NCBI GenBank assembly: GCA_029891345.1
Contig: CM056993.1
Span: forward strand, 110,293,123-110,357,122
Source: Dryococelus australis
Taxonomy: Eukaryota; Arthropoda; Insecta; Phasmatodea; Phasmatidae
Reading direction: 5' to 3'
Length of the DNA stretch: 64,000 nt
Under the pieces are notes generated by a model. The model saw nothing but the letters and a program-made list of their open reading frames with translations, was not told where the DNA came from and did no database searches. A program made the position numbers and the translations under genes. Every line of letters begins with the position of its first letter. Position 1 is the first letter of the stretch. Below are positions 10,683-22,696 of this stretch, in pieces.

Positions 10683-12289
10683 TCAGCTTTTCTACGTTTT
10701 CGATTTACTGAAGCGAAAAAAACATTATGAGCGACAAACGCCTCTACGCCTCTGCCCGCATAGCAGTGAAATTATCTGCTACAGAAGCGTGGGGTCAGAG
10801 GACTTTCAGTGATGGCATTACCATTTCATAAAAAATGAAGATAAAGCTATGTTTAATGAACATTCTTACGTTTCTTCACAGTGTTTCCACTGTAGAATTA
10901 ATACTTAAATAATATCGTGGAAATTCCCGTTGAAGCCAGATCCACATGTCGTCTGTGTAATTTTACATACTGTATCAGTACGGACACAAATGTCCACAGG
11001 CATTTTGCTGGCAATCGCCTGTCAATCAAATATTATTGTACGGAAACCCCTTTTGTTTTTTTGTTGGCTTGACCTGAACATTCCCGAGTTAGGCCCACTA
11101 CTGTGGTTGCTCGCACAACACGTCTATTTCTGTCGTCACTACCGCGTGCTGCTAGCGACGCTCCTGTTCTGCGCCATTTGTAACCAAGGCGGCATCCCGT
11201 TCACTTTCTTCAGCCCCGTTGGCCCATTGCGTTACCAGTTTCAATAGTGACTCTTATACATACCCTTGCCGACCTGTTCCTTGGGTAACCTTATAGAAAA
11301 AGACGCTCTAAATACTATTCACAAACAGATACCATAAAATAAATATTAAAAACCATTTGAAATGTATGTATATATATATATATATATATATGGATGATTC
11401 AGGCGATCATCTCGGCCCTTTCACTACAAATTTACGCACATGTGTGTCGCAATAAACTGTAGCAATCACCACCATATCCACGTTGTTGTTAATGTTACTG
11501 ATAGTGTTAGCTAAAAGCAAAAGAAGATTTTCACTGACTGTGAGTATAAATGGAAAATAAGACAAATGCAGTTATGTGGTTGACCATGGATGACATTGCA
11601 ACACATCTACGTTTCTCGGCGCAGGTTGCGAATAACTGCCTGTTTTTGCCTCCGCACATAAAAGGAATATGTTTCTTTTGACGAGGTGTAATGAATGTGC
11701 ACTGTTAAAAATATTTGTGTATTAACGGAAACGTTTACAGAAATATGCATATAACATTCGTAAATTCAATCCGTAACGACAAATAACGCAGCTTGAGCTC
11801 TGTAGGTAGATACAAAATAAGAAACGTCTCTGTATTTCCTACATCTCAAGATTTGGGACACGTACAATGCCGCGTATAAAAGAATCTTTCTTCTGCGCTG
11901 TAATCAGAAAATTATCGTTTCTGCGGTGGTTAGCATATTCACGCCATTAAATTTATTTCTCGGAACTTCTAAAAGCAGTATCTGGCACCTGTGGCAGTTA
12001 TCAATATGTAAAGCACTCAAACATTACTATAATTTGAAAAAGTTACATATGTCACATTACTATAAATCATATATAAAACATAGCCTGTCATAAGAAAGTT
12101 ACAGGTGAGTGATGAAAGAGTCCACGGTCTCTCAAACTTTCGATTAGTTTTTTAATTTATCTTCACAATAAACTAGTTTAATTTATTTAATGTCTTAATT
12201 ATACACTGGAGGATACGTACATAAAGAAAATTGCAGGCATTTTTCTTGATCTCTGTTTTTAAACCAGAAGTACAGAAAAACTACATATA
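10683..12289. other. No recognised feature; (TA)n at 11366-11391
   Basis: AT-rich sequence. A 105-residue open frame at 10930-11247 has no recognisable motif and no supporting context. Confidence 0.4.
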
Positions 12290-12519
12290 GGCTGTTCACG
12301 GTAAAGTGAGCACTTTTGAGGCCCTAGTTACGTTTTCCACTCAGCGATCTTATCATTTAACCACTTTTTAAAGTAAATATCTCTTCGTGAATAATTAACA
12401 CAGTGTGTATATTCTAGCGCCCTCGGAAGTTTACGTATAAGACTAAAATAAAATATATTTATTGATGATTATTCCAAATGAGAGGGGTTTCAAAAGTGCT
12501 CACTTTACCTTGAATGGCC
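12290..12519. mobile_element. MITE A1, complete
   Basis: It starts GGCTGTTCACGGTAAAGTGA after TA and ends AAGTGCTCACTTTACCTTGA with TA following. The interior matches the copy at 8560 (GTGTGTATATTC, TCGGAAGTTTA, AAGACTAAAATAAAATAT). Confidence 0.8.
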
Positions 12520-12614
12520 TAAAATGCAATAGAGTTTCCGTGGATTCTCGGATAATTCTATGAAATCCCGTTACTGAAAAGCGACGTGCCCATAGTGTTA
12601 CGGAGTATTCCGGA

Positions 12615-12618
<4 letters not shown>

Positions 12619-12674
<56 letters not shown>
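12619..12674. repeat. (TA)n microsatellite
   Basis: An uninterrupted alternating TA tract of roughly 55 bp. Confidence 0.95.
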
Positions 12675-12677
<3 letters not shown>

Positions 12678-12977
12678 CCTCTGCTTCTCGGTAAAATGGT
12701 GGGAACTGTTTTAACAACAGCGTGTGACGTCAGAGGCTGTTGGTGCGAGCTAAAAAGAGGTGGCGCGTTGATTAAGGGGGAACTTGAAGAAGAGAGGGGA
12801 AGTTGAGAGTTGCGCCATTTTTACGGCGGAGGCGAGCGGAGCTGGCGAGGAGGGAAGCATATGGCGTGGTGTTGCGGCCCTCGCCAACGACGCCCACCGC
12901 GCGCCCGACCTTCACCCCTTCCTCAAGGGCGGCCTTATTTACTTACTGCTCCTCGAGGCGACAACGCGGCGTTTCAA
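12675..12977. other. GC-rich segment, no assigned gene
   Basis: Three overlapping plus-strand open frames of 60-101 residues exist because the segment is GC-rich. None shows a domain motif. It could be promoter-like or repeat DNA; nothing decides between these. Confidence 0.35.
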
Positions 12978-13062
12978 ATAGCTCAGGGGTAGGGTGGCCG
13001 ACCTGTAGTCGGAGGGGGGTCGCGGGCTCGCGCCCCGGCGCCTCCGACACGGCAGATTCTCA
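12978..13062 (+). repeat. tRNA-like head of a second SINE type
   Basis: TAGCTCAGGGGTAGGG resembles an A box. CTGTAGTCGG sits where an anticodon arm would be, and GGTCGCGGGCTCGCGCCCC resembles a T arm with B box. No CCA-type tRNA fold is preserved, so a tRNA-derived SINE head is more likely than a tRNA gene. A 3' body was not delimited. Confidence 0.45.
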
Positions 13063-13171
13063 GTTCGCTTGTCGCACTGGGAATCTGTCAGCAGGACGGC
13101 CTCACTAGAGCTTCGTCAGTATCAAAAAATGTCACGACAATGTCAAATGAAGGGGGGGAAAAAACGTTGAG

Positions 13172-13815
13172 GGTTTTTTTTTTTTTTTTTTTTTTTTTTT
13201 CCATAGTGGGATGCAATCCAGAAAATCCGATAATAACAAAATCGGGGGGTTCAGTTTGGCATTGCAGCTTCGAATCTATCGTCTCCATTCAAAATTCAAT
13301 TACACCACTCGATGGCCAAAGGATCAAAGAATATGTTACGTTGAGTGAGGACTGCGAAGCTTCTTGGGTCGGGGGAGGGGGGAGGGCCGTAATTTTGAGT
13401 TCGTTTCGCCGCGTCTCATTACTTCCGCGTAGTATAACTTTTGACTAGGAGAAGCTATGATACTCGTTAAAGTTTCAGTCGACAGCTCTCGTCAAGGTCA
13501 ATCAATTGCGTGTATAAAAACACATGTGTGGCGGGGTTATGGTGAAATTGTATGGGTTTGATGTAAAAAAATTAAGAAAACTGAATACAATTTCGGCATA
13601 TACTCGTCAAAAAGGCCAAGTGTAAATACAGAAATCGTATACAGTTGGAAAGGGCACCTCAAAAGCAATCCAGTGATACCCATAAAACCCCATATGATCG
13701 AGTGAAGTGATGCCTGGAACGTAAAATAAACATCAAGTCATCCGAGTGCGTCAACGTAGACGTATTCACGCAAACAAACGGCCGTGTCCCCAACACAGTC
13801 ACACCCCATTTTTTA
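13172..13815 (+). mobile_element. Family C non-coding block, copy 2, with poly-T tract
   Basis: A run of about 28 T (13173-13200) is followed by sequence similar to 2978-3590: CATAGTGGGATGCAATCCAG, TTCGAATCTATCGTC, TATGTTACGTTGAGTGAGGA and ACGGCCGTGTCCCCAACACA. It stops before the transposase part seen at 3590-4069. Confidence 0.65.
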
Positions 13816-14389
13816 ATTTGTATTTAGCTGACAAGGTTTCAGTCGGAACACCATGACGTTCAACTTTTTTGCATGACATGCTACTATTATTTTGTCGTTC
13901 CATGATTACAAAATTTAAACTCCATGAAGTCTTAGAACAAACAGTGATTATGTAGGGCCGTTTCAAATTTCAAATCAACGAAATAAAACCACGACTACAG
14001 AGCCGTAAATTCCACTTTATTCTCTGGAAATATAAACCCCACATAGTTATGTTTCTCGTTTACAGTTACGATCAGATAGTAGTTATTTAGTAAACAATTG
14101 ATACATAGCTGTCAGCCAGTAATAATATGTAGTGCGACCTAGTCATAGAAAATTCGGTAAAATAGCTTTTCACTGTGGCAGCAACCAATTAAAGACTATA
14201 GGCCTAGTATCGCGAATATAAAGGGACTGATAGGCCTAAACTGCTGACGAAGGAGCTCTCGGAATTAATGGGTTTCCGCTAGTGTCACGAAAGAGATGTG
14301 CAGAGCTATAGTAAATATCTGTCCTTTATTGTAACGAAACTACTGTACATTCTGCTGATAGGTCTGCCTTTTGTTACAAATTAGCTTTT
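13816..14389. other. No recognised feature
   Basis: AT-rich DNA with no motif or repeat match noticed. Confidence 0.4.
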
Positions 14390-14935
14390 CAGCAAATTCA
14401 TACTTGAAAGGGGCTATGAGTGTAGCTATATAATGAGTCATTATGAGAAAGAGCACAACAGTATAAGATGACGTTTATTGAACATAAGGATTATACAACG
14501 ACTGTTTACGCGTCTATTGATCGGGGGAGCTTAGATGAAATACCAAGGTACTAGTTAATTATATTAAGTTTTATTACCACACGCAACTACTATTGCAATC
14601 TAATTGGAAAGTCCCCACCTTGTTCATGTTGCCGGAGGCTGTTTCTAGGAGGCGGTTTACGACAGCTGGACATACCCATCTTCAGTGGTCTTCGTTCCAA
14701 TGACCCGAAGACAAAAGACGCTGCTCCTAGTGTTACGTTGGCCTATATCGGGCGCGTTGTTTAATATTTTCGGCCTGGTTTACTGGCCGGTGGAGGGAGT
14801 TTCTGCAACTGCCTTTCGCAAGGTGTTAATGCTATCACGCTAGTGCCCTGGTTCAATGTTTGAAGGTGTAATCAGGTAGGCCGTTCAGCTAAGGCCTGAT
14901 CACTTCACAACACTTTGAATAAAATTTAAGGAACT
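14390..14935 (+). repeat. Dispersed repeat R1, copy 1
   Basis: Similar to 24830-25344. Shared blocks in order are GAGCACAACAGTAT, a GTTATGCTG/GTTACGTTG block, ACTGGCCGGTGGA, GGGTTTCTG-like sequence, GCCATTCGCAAAG-like sequence and GGCCGTTCAGCTAAGGCCTG. No coding motif. Class unknown. Confidence 0.5.
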
Positions 14936-16648
14936 TCATGCATTTGTACATAAGTGCCATTAACTTGATTATCCTTAAAATATATTTTTGGCCACAATGT
15001 GGCTGTAATTGATATTTTCAGTTGTAACAATTCCGTTACCGAAAATTTCACAAAATGAAAGTGTTGCCGTCTGAAGATCCATGGTTTCACTTTGCAAGAT
15101 TGTACGTCAGTTCAGAGGCGATGAAACATTTTATGTGCGTGCCTCTGTTGACCTTATTGCTCCCTTGCTGTGGCATCTCAAACATGCTGACTAACTTCAA
15201 GTACATTCGGCTCTTCATCTAGCTTAAAATTATACAAACAGCTGGTCCACCTCTGTGAGCGAATTTCTCTGCTATGAACTAGGTATGGGTTTTCTTGAAA
15301 AGTAGGCGTTGTTACCAAAAATTAAAAGATGGACAGATAATATTCAGGCGTTAAATAAATGGTTCTAAAGCATACATAACTACTACAATCAAACAGTATA
15401 TATATATATATTTATTTATTTAGTAATCTGAAAGGACTTTAATGGTTGGCAAACAAGTTCGAGAAATTTAAAATATCGCCACTTTTGACGAGAGATTGGA
15501 GGTCACTGTAAGACTTTGCCAAGAACTGCAGAAGTTTACGCTCTAAATAACGTCGCAAATTCATATCCATTAATATCCTGATTCTCTAGGCAGAATGAAT
15601 TTATGTATAATATCGCTTGCCTGTAAACTTCCCCCATCCCAACCACTTCCTTCCAATACTCTTCATCTTCATCTTCATATTCATCCACCCAATACTCTTC
15701 ATCCGCAAACTTGACTAAAATTGGCACACTGCTTCATGGCGTAGTTGCTATGAACGCCAGCTTAGCTTGCACTGTAAAGAGTTTTGGCTGTTATTAAGTT
15801 CAAGTTTATATTGGTAAGCTGTCCTTTGGTTAACCCAACCGCGTGCTGCAGTGGCATCAACAATTAAGAAATAAGTCATGCGACAGACAATGTTTACTTG
15901 TTCACTAAATGTTTGACGAATGTTGCCGAAAGCTCTGGGCGAGACTTAAGTAAAAATTAACAAATTTTTTAATGTCTGAAAATATACAAGAAGCGTTATT
16001 AGGTCACAAGTTCCGACTTCACTGTTTATTGCCCTCGATCTCTCGAAAGTAACTTATATTTGTATTACACAGTTGTAAAAGCAAACAGAAATTTCGTTCA
16101 CCAGCACGATCAGCAAAACATAGCTAAATTTGATTTCCGTTTAATTGAAAGTATTTCAAAGCGCTGCTTACATTTTTCCTTCCGCACATTTTGTGTCCTT
16201 CTGCGGTAGACCTATTGACTAGTTAAAACATATTCATACATCGAGTGTTACTGTCATATTATTAAAGTTTTAAATGTGCCACAATTGGGTTAACCACTAC
16301 TCTAAAGTGTGTGAAACAGAAAGAAATCAATTTTAGTGATCATATGCTGAAAAAATAAAAATTTAACTAGAGTGACACGTTAAGACATATAATTATAGTT
16401 CTTAATACTCTGATGATATAAATATAAGTAGCACAGGTTGTTGGGATAAATGGGTAGCACGGCAGTTGTGAGGAAGGTGCGGACTCAGGCGAACGTATTG
16501 TACAGCTGCGCGCGGCCAGTTTTAAATAAAGTGCTCAATAAAGTACAAATCCTGTAATTTTATGTCGCCAACATGTATGAGGGCAATTAAATAATTATTA
16601 ATCAACATAAACACATGCAATGTATGTATGTTCGAATGTACTCAAATA
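14936..16648. other. No recognised feature; (TA)n at 15398-15412
   Basis: A 63-residue acidic open frame on the minus strand (15536-15727) is the only notable one. It has no recognised domain and its acidic run comes from a TCATCTTCATCT-like simple repeat. Confidence 0.4.
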
Positions 16649-17327
16649 CAGAATGCTCGGAAATTCCCCTAACAAACTTCTAGGACTTGTAGAGTGGACT
16701 GAGTAGACGATCTTTTGAATAGGAACCCATGTCCGGGAACGTACCGTTACCGTGCTACAACCATTTCAAATCAGGTGTATCACTCGTCCACTTCCACTGA
16801 GGGAAAGGCAGGATTCAACTCCGTCGGACTATTTCTTGTGGGGCCGTATGAAGAGTATGGTGTACCGAGACTCCCGTAGAGACAGAGGAAGATCTGCTGA
16901 CACGAGTTATGGTCGCTGCACAACAGATTGACGGGACACGAGGTGTGATGGAGCCAGTGTACCTAGGAACGATGTGTGCAACGACGTTGGTGGTCGCCAC
17001 ATCGAGCCGCTGTTGTAGTGGATCAGTACCGTATGCTACACATCCTTTGCAGAAGACACAAACCTATTGCGGCATATAACTGTAGATAAAAAGTGTTATT
17101 GTGATAAATGAATGCGGTTCTCCATTGTTCCCTTGCCATTGTTACATAACGAATTTGATTGCTAATTAAATTACGCACGCAGAAGTGGATGAGTGATACA
17201 CCTGAATTGAAATGGCTGTAGCACGGTAACGGTACGTTCCTGGACATGGGTTCCTATTCAAAAGATCGTCTACTCAGTCCCCTATACAAGTCCTAGAAGA
17301 TTGTAAGGGGAATTTCCTAACACTCTG
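16649..17327 (+). mobile_element. Fold-back element, second DUF4817 C-terminus family
   Basis: TIRs of about 150 bp start CAGAATGCTCGGAAATTCCC and end AATTTCCTAACACTCTG, with TA at both edges. The centre (about 16800-17020) is a decayed transposase C-terminus: across frames one reads a degenerate form of the SPDLxPxDFFLWG region, then ETEEDLLTRVMVAAQQIDGT. It has the same architecture as the elements at 9796, 39157 and 50523 but different sequence. Stops and frame changes abolish coding. Confidence 0.7.
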
Positions 17328-18482
17328 TATGGACAGTTTTTTAAGGTTACTTCCTCAAGCGCTCAATTAGCCGTGAACCAGGGGTGTAACGATAAATTTA
17401 GCAGACACGGAACACTTTCACCCTGGCGTTAATTTGGAAAAGGAGGGGAAGGAGAGGGGTAGCGGGTGAGAACGCCGGCACTAGTTTTGTAATTCAAGTG
17501 GGTGATTCAATGTGATAAATATGTAGCAAACCTTTTATCTCACATAAATACAGATTATTATTTTACAAGAGTTACATTTTTTCTACTTGAATAACCGAGT
17601 CATTGAACTGTACAGCAAACGAACAAAGCTTACTTAACCTAGTACCACGTAGAGATAGTGGCACCGGAGCATCGAACAGGGAGGGAGTGGAGGTCAGATT
17701 TGCAGTATTACCAACTGCGACAAGGTAGGTAGATTTGAGTTTCATTTGCACTGCAAATTGTGTCATGATGGTAGCTCATCATTTGAATGTTATATATATT
17801 TTTTAATTTCTTGGCTCCTGTCTATAAAATAATGTGCTTTTCTTTCGAAAAAATGCGTGCACGACGTTAAAACAGCATAAGTTGTAGGTCGTTGTGGTTT
17901 TGTTTTCACATGTTCACTAAAAAATGAGTAATGATAATTACTGATTGGAAGTACTGTACATGGTGCTTGGGCAACATCAGAAAAAAAATCACAAACCCTG
18001 CCGGAATTGTGATGCGGTGCTTTTCGAACCCACTACACCCCTGCACAGCAGCTGTAATCTACCGTCCAAGAAATGGGCTTCATCATCTCCCGACATTATG
18101 TTTGTAGTGGTAAGGCATGCGTCGTATGTTTCTGTCCAGACACTGTGCGGTCGGGCGTGGTTAGGCGAGAGGCGCTGATGTGCAACGGACGTTCTGGTTA
18201 GCAGGCTCGAGTAACCAGATCCCGCGGATTCCCCATAACAGGTTGAGCGAGCGTGTAGCGCGGGAGGGGACGTCAGACGATGGCGGGTGCTGTGACGTCA
18301 CCTGGCATCAGGCCAGTACCTGGTGCTCGTCACTCAGCCAGAGGTAGTACGCACGAGGGATATCGCCGGCCGCAGCGGTATACACGCCCGACACCGCCAG
18401 GGAGCTCATCAAACACTATCACCATAGCGTGATCGCCGGGCTGCTGCTCGTCTCGGCATTAAAACACTGTTTTACAGGCTGA
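17328..18482. other. No recognised feature
   Basis: Short open frames only; part of 18100-18480 is GC-richer. No motif or repeat match was noticed. Confidence 0.4.
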
Positions 18483-18842
18483 TTCTCAATTAGACCGAAA
18501 AATTTCGGGAGGCGATTCTACGTGGAAAAGTAAAAGGAAAACATATAATAACACTTTATACCTAAACCGAATATTAAGGGAGGTATGGACCCTTAAAAAC
18601 ACGAGATTTAAGCCGTATTTGTGCAAAATATAGGCTTTTACGTTGAAGGTCCCGATAACATACAATAATGTCATATTTTACTTCTTTGCCGATATTTTGC
18701 ACAAATGCTGTTTAAAACGTTCTTTTTAAGGGCTCATACCTTCCTTAATATTCGGTTTAGGTATAAAGTGTCACATATATTTTCCTTTTACTTTTTCATG
18801 AAGAATCGCCTTTCGAAGTTTGTCTGTCTAATTGCGAATAAT
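18483..18842. mobile_element. Hairpin (fold-back) element, about 155-bp arms
   Basis: The left arm (about 18485-18640) and right arm (about 18695-18840) are inverted copies. Matching blocks include AAAGTAAAAGGAAAA, CTTTATACCTAAACCGAATA and TTTGTGCAAAATAT. The loop is about 60 bp. No coding capacity. It ends a few bases before a MITE A2 copy. Confidence 0.75.
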
Positions 18843-18848
18843 TCTGTA

Positions 18849-19255
18849 AGTTGTTGGCGGCATTATGAGCACTTTTGAAAGCCCTACTTAGGATCTAGCT
18901 GTGTATTCTTCCACCTCATGTAAAATTAACGTTACCATGGGCCTTACCCCTTTATTCGTGCGTCTTTCAAGTGAAAATTAGAAATAATTACAAAAGTAAA
19001 TATTTAGCTAATCTTTTCATTTTTACACTTCGATATGTTAATATGAAAACAATGTGAAAGGAATAATTTTATGTTATCACAAATGGTTATGTGACACTTT
19101 TTATTCGATATTAAGTTATTGAACTCTTTTACATTCATTGTTGTCAACTTTACTGGGCGCATTCGCTGAGTTCGCCCGTTCGAATATATGCAGGTATGAG
19201 CTGTAACATGTTTCTAAGGTTGATTTTAAAAGTGCTCACTTTGTCGTGAACATTT
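18849..19255 (-). mobile_element. MITE A2, reverse orientation
   Basis: The right end AAAGTGCTCACTTTGTCGTG and the degenerate left end (GCATTATGAGCACTTTTGAA) are inverted copies. TA follows at 19256-19257. The GGGCGCATTCGCTGAG and CTAAGGTTGATTTTAAAAGT blocks match the reverse complement of 5514-5941. Confidence 0.75.
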
Positions 19256-19257
19256 TA

Positions 19258-19680
19258 GCGTGTTTTAAGGCTCTCCTCATCTGGAGCTTTTTCCGCGTTT
19301 GAGCCCGGGAAGCGCGGTAGCGATAAGGTCGACACTGGCACGCGCATCAAGAGCGCCATCGCCACTACGTGCAGGCCTCTGAACTGGCGTGCAGTGTTCT
19401 CGTAGTGCTGCTGGCACTTTCAGCGTTCACCCTATCATTATATTGACGAAAAGTTTGTAGCATGGTTCAATACAAGCTCCTATCATAGTTTGGCTCGTGT
19501 CCGGCTAGTATGATTTAACATACTACTGTCTGGAAAAGCCGTTTTTAACTATATCAGAGGGCTCCAGAATAATGGCTGCACCATGCGTGGTAACTATAAT
19601 GCACCATTCCGCAGTCGTCTGAGGTATGCTGTATTTTCGTAGGTAAACATACTAGGGGCAAGTTTAATAGTATCATAAAA
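19258..19680 (-). repeat. Dispersed repeat F, copy 2
   Basis: The reverse complement matches 2385-2795. Shared blocks are GGGCTCAAACGCG, CGATAAGGTCGACACTGGCA versus its inverse, CTGAACTGGCGTGCAGTGTT and AAAAGCCGTTTTTA. It directly follows the MITE A2 copy. Confidence 0.55.
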
Positions 19681-20655
19681 AAAACTGGCGGAGCCCTTAA
19701 ACCGCTTTCAAAATATCCAAGGGTCCGATACCGACCGGCTGTACTCGATGAGGTTTTCCTCCAGTAATTTTTTTACATCCCCTTTACTTAAAGGTGTTCA
19801 AGTGCCTAAATATTCTTATTGTGGAGGAATTTTACGATTTTCTGACATTGTAACAACGGAAATTCCAAAAAAAAAAGAACAAGAGAGAGAGAAAAAAAAG
19901 ACCAAGTCAGTGTATTTTTATAGCACGGTTGTGCATTTTATAACGTTCAATCTTAGACTAAAAAATTCCTCGAAGTTATTTGAATAAAGTATAATACTTC
20001 AGCTAAAGTGTTTCGTTTCTTAAAATCACAGAAACGCCATGAAGAAATTTCTTTGAAATCCGGCACTTCGTTCGCCTTGGACTACGATTTAACTTCTGGG
20101 TACTTTCACTCTCATTTTTATCGAATAACTAAAGGTAAAATTATAGGCGAAACCCGTAGTAAGATTCCAAGAGATTTTTTTGTTGTATTTTGGTGACTAA
20201 TGCCATTATTTCACACTGCAGTCCAACATATCAGTTATGAACAATTGCCATGAGATATATGGCAAATTATAAAAATGTATACTTGTATCGTGATTTACGT
20301 AGTTAGTTTTGAATACTTCTTTACCACTTTTTTCTCATGACTACGATTTGATATGGCACAAAAATATAAGATATACTAACAAATTATAGAAGATTTTTTT
20401 TTTTTTTTTACAATTTGAACGTCTAGAAAGATAGATGTAGTGCAGGCAGCTAAGAATTAGCCTAACTTTTACAAACGTGCGTACTTTTTGACATAACCTT
20501 CTTTTATAGTTTTGGTTTTTTTAGAAAAATATCCTGGTTAGACTAGATAAAAAAAAGGGGGAAAAAATATTAATTTACATTATCATCATCGTAAACGACA
20601 TCGCCATTTAAACAACGCATCACGCTCGACAAAGCAGACACGCCACCAGAATGTA
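19681..20655. other. No recognised feature
   Basis: AT-rich with A and T runs (19868-19880, 20394-20411). Open frames of 62-79 residues are lysine/phenylalanine-rich and carry no motif. Confidence 0.4.
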
Positions 20656-21076
20656 AAGACTGTTCACGATAAAGTGAGCGCTTTTGAAATCAACCTTAGA
20701 AAAAAGTCACTGCCCCTGCCTTCATATATTTTAATGGGCGCGCTAAGTAACATGCGCCCAGTAAAGTTGGTAACGATGGAAGGGAAGTAGTTCCATATCT
20801 TAACGTCCAATAAACAGTGTTTCGTATACATTTGTGATAACTTTTATAATTTTTTTCGCTTTATTTTTTTTTTTATAGTTAGAAGTGTGTAAAATTGAGT
20901 AAATTTGAAAAATATTCACTTTTCTAATAATTTCACAGTTTCACTTGACCGACGCATGGACAAAGTGATGAGACCAGGATACTGTTAATTTTACATAAGG
21001 CGGAATAATGCACAACGTGCATGCAAATATATCTTAAGAAGAGCTTTCAAAAGTGCTCCTTTTACTGTGAATAGCC
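20656..21076 (+). mobile_element. MITE A2, complete
   Basis: The left end ACTGTTCACGATAAAGTGAG and the right end (TTTTACTGTGAATAGCC) lie between TA dinucleotides. The interior is nearly the same as at 25346 (ATCAACCTTAGAAAAAAGTC). Confidence 0.8.
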
Positions 21077-21511
21077 TATAGTCGAGATGCGTGCAACAAA
21101 TGCGTGTCGTCTCATCTGGTTGGAACAGTAAACGCGCCGCTCCGAAATAAACCTATTCTTGGCTATATCGCGGTTCCCCGCGCGCGTAGTGGCTGCAGCC
21201 GCGTAGGAGAAGACAGCCAGTCGCCGCGACGTTTATTGCAAACCGCATAGTGCTTAACGTGGGCGGATGCAAGCTGAAACCAAGCCAAGTGCTCAAGATT
21301 TTCTTGGTATAATACGAGAAAGTCTCGGAGAGGATTTCTCATAAACATGGGAAGTTAAAATTAGGCGCCTGCAGCCCGAGATCGCGCGCAGCGTGAAGAT
21401 GACGCAACCACTGGGATTGTACGGTGGATGCCGTTTGGAGCCAGAGCGCGAGCCGTCGACCGTGTTAATCAGCTCGCCTTGCGCGCGTGACCCCTTGGTG
21501 CACACGATCGT
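21077..21511. other. No recognised feature
   Basis: GC-mixed sequence with overlapping open frames on both strands and no motif. Confidence 0.35.
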
Positions 21512-21753
21512 AACGGAGATTTGGGCGGCTCTTAATAGCGAAGTCTTGAGAGCCGATGAGGGTGATTCAAGTGAATATGGAGCGGCACCGGAATGAAAGG
21601 ACGGGGGAAATGGAAGATCCCCGAGAAAACCCACCCACCAACAGCACAACAGCACGATTCCAGCTTGCGAAAATCCGGTGACCCAGCCGGGTATTGAGCC
21701 CGGATCGCCTTGGTGGGAGGCGAGCGGGCTAATCGCTCAGCCACCGTGGCCTC
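21512..21753 (-). repeat. tRNA-derived SINE, copy 1
   Basis: On the minus strand the head reads GGTGGCTGAGCGATTAGCCC (A-box-like), then CTCGCCTCCCACCAAGGCGA and a B-box-like GGGCTCAATACCC. The body matches 27914-28168 and 36953-37205. RNA polymerase III transcription is expected for such heads, from knowledge of SINEs. There is no open frame of interest. Confidence 0.75.
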
Positions 21754-21921
21754 TCGTCACGGAGAACTCCACGAGAGAATAGCACAGGCCTTATTTCCTA
21801 GAACAAACTCCAAGGAACGTGTGGTTCTATTACTGCTTCTGTATTTGTGACGTGGTCAACTGCACAGCAACCACGAAACTACGAGAGACTGGTCACCAAA
21901 TCCTGCCACGTTTGCTTTATA
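21754..21921. other. Unannotated spacer
   Basis: Nothing recognised. Confidence 0.3.
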
Positions 21922-22590
21922 GTCTATTCGCAGTTTCTTCATACTCCTTGAATCAAGCATTTTAAGAATCACCCCATTAATAGAGATCCGAGAAATTCGC
22001 AAGTGCAATGACCTATAGGCTAGACTTCACAGTCATACATACTCTCATACAGATATAAACTGTTTATTGGTTCATTGTTGTGGCATTAAAAGTCTGTGGT
22101 TGGGCGCACAATTTATTGCATGTTTGTTATTGGCTCATTTATCTCCAGGAGGTGTCAAACAACACGTCGGACAATTACAAAAGTAAGGTGAACGTACAAG
22201 TACGTGAATTCCAACTTGTCTATAAATGAACCCGCGAAATTCTCGGGTCTCTACCCATTAATAACGAGTTTGTTGGTCTTCTAAACATGTCATGTATCAC
22301 AAGCGTTTTTTACTTCTATTAACATAAAAATGTCTTATTTTCATTAAACTCAACTTCTACATATAATATTAATAAAACAGGGGGAAAATATGTGTGTTGG
22401 CAATGCCCAGTAACAAATCATCGTTCTTATGCAAAATATTATAACATCGACTGTGCATGAATTGGGTGCGTTGTCCCTTTGGTCTAATTTTATAGACTTG
22501 ATCGAGCTTTATATGTATGAGGCGGAGGAATATCCTGGGATTACAACTTTAGCAGGGCATCAGAAAAGTTGAAAGTACCGTGGATGGACT
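21922..22590 (-). mobile_element. MITE family B, interrupted by a nested MITE
   Basis: The outer end (GTCTATTCGCAGTTTCTTCA, 21922 on) and the remainder (about 22262-22590) together match the reverse complement of 45700-46126. They are split by the nested element at 21981-22253. Landmarks after the split are ATGTATCACAAGCG, GCGTTGTCCCTTTGGT and CTTTAGCAGGGCATCAGAAA. Non-coding. Confidence 0.75.
21981..22253. mobile_element. hAT-type MITE nested in MITE B, 8-bp target duplication
   Basis: The TIRs TAGAGATCCGAGAAATTCGC and GCGAAATTCTCGGGTCTCTA are inverted. The flanks on both sides are CCCATTAA (21973-21980 and 22254-22261), an exact 8-bp duplication. A terminal TAGAG and an 8-bp duplication are typical of hAT elements, so a hAT assignment is reasonable. 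At 273 bp it is non-autonomous. Confidence 0.85.
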
Positions 22591-22696
22591 GTACTTTGGT
22601 TCTTGCAGCATGGTTTATTTAACACTCCCTGGAGGATTCTGAGTCAATAAAAGAACCTCGAGAAAATAAGTAAAGAATCACGTACAACCGACTATA

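Noticed and set aside
15536-15727. 63-residue acidic minus-strand frame
   Set aside because: The acidic run comes from a short TCATCTTCATCT-type repeat; the remainder matches nothing I recognise.
21512-21753. Possible functional tRNA gene at the SINE heads
   Set aside because: Three copies with the same non-tRNA body and imperfect acceptor/anticodon pairing indicate SINEs.
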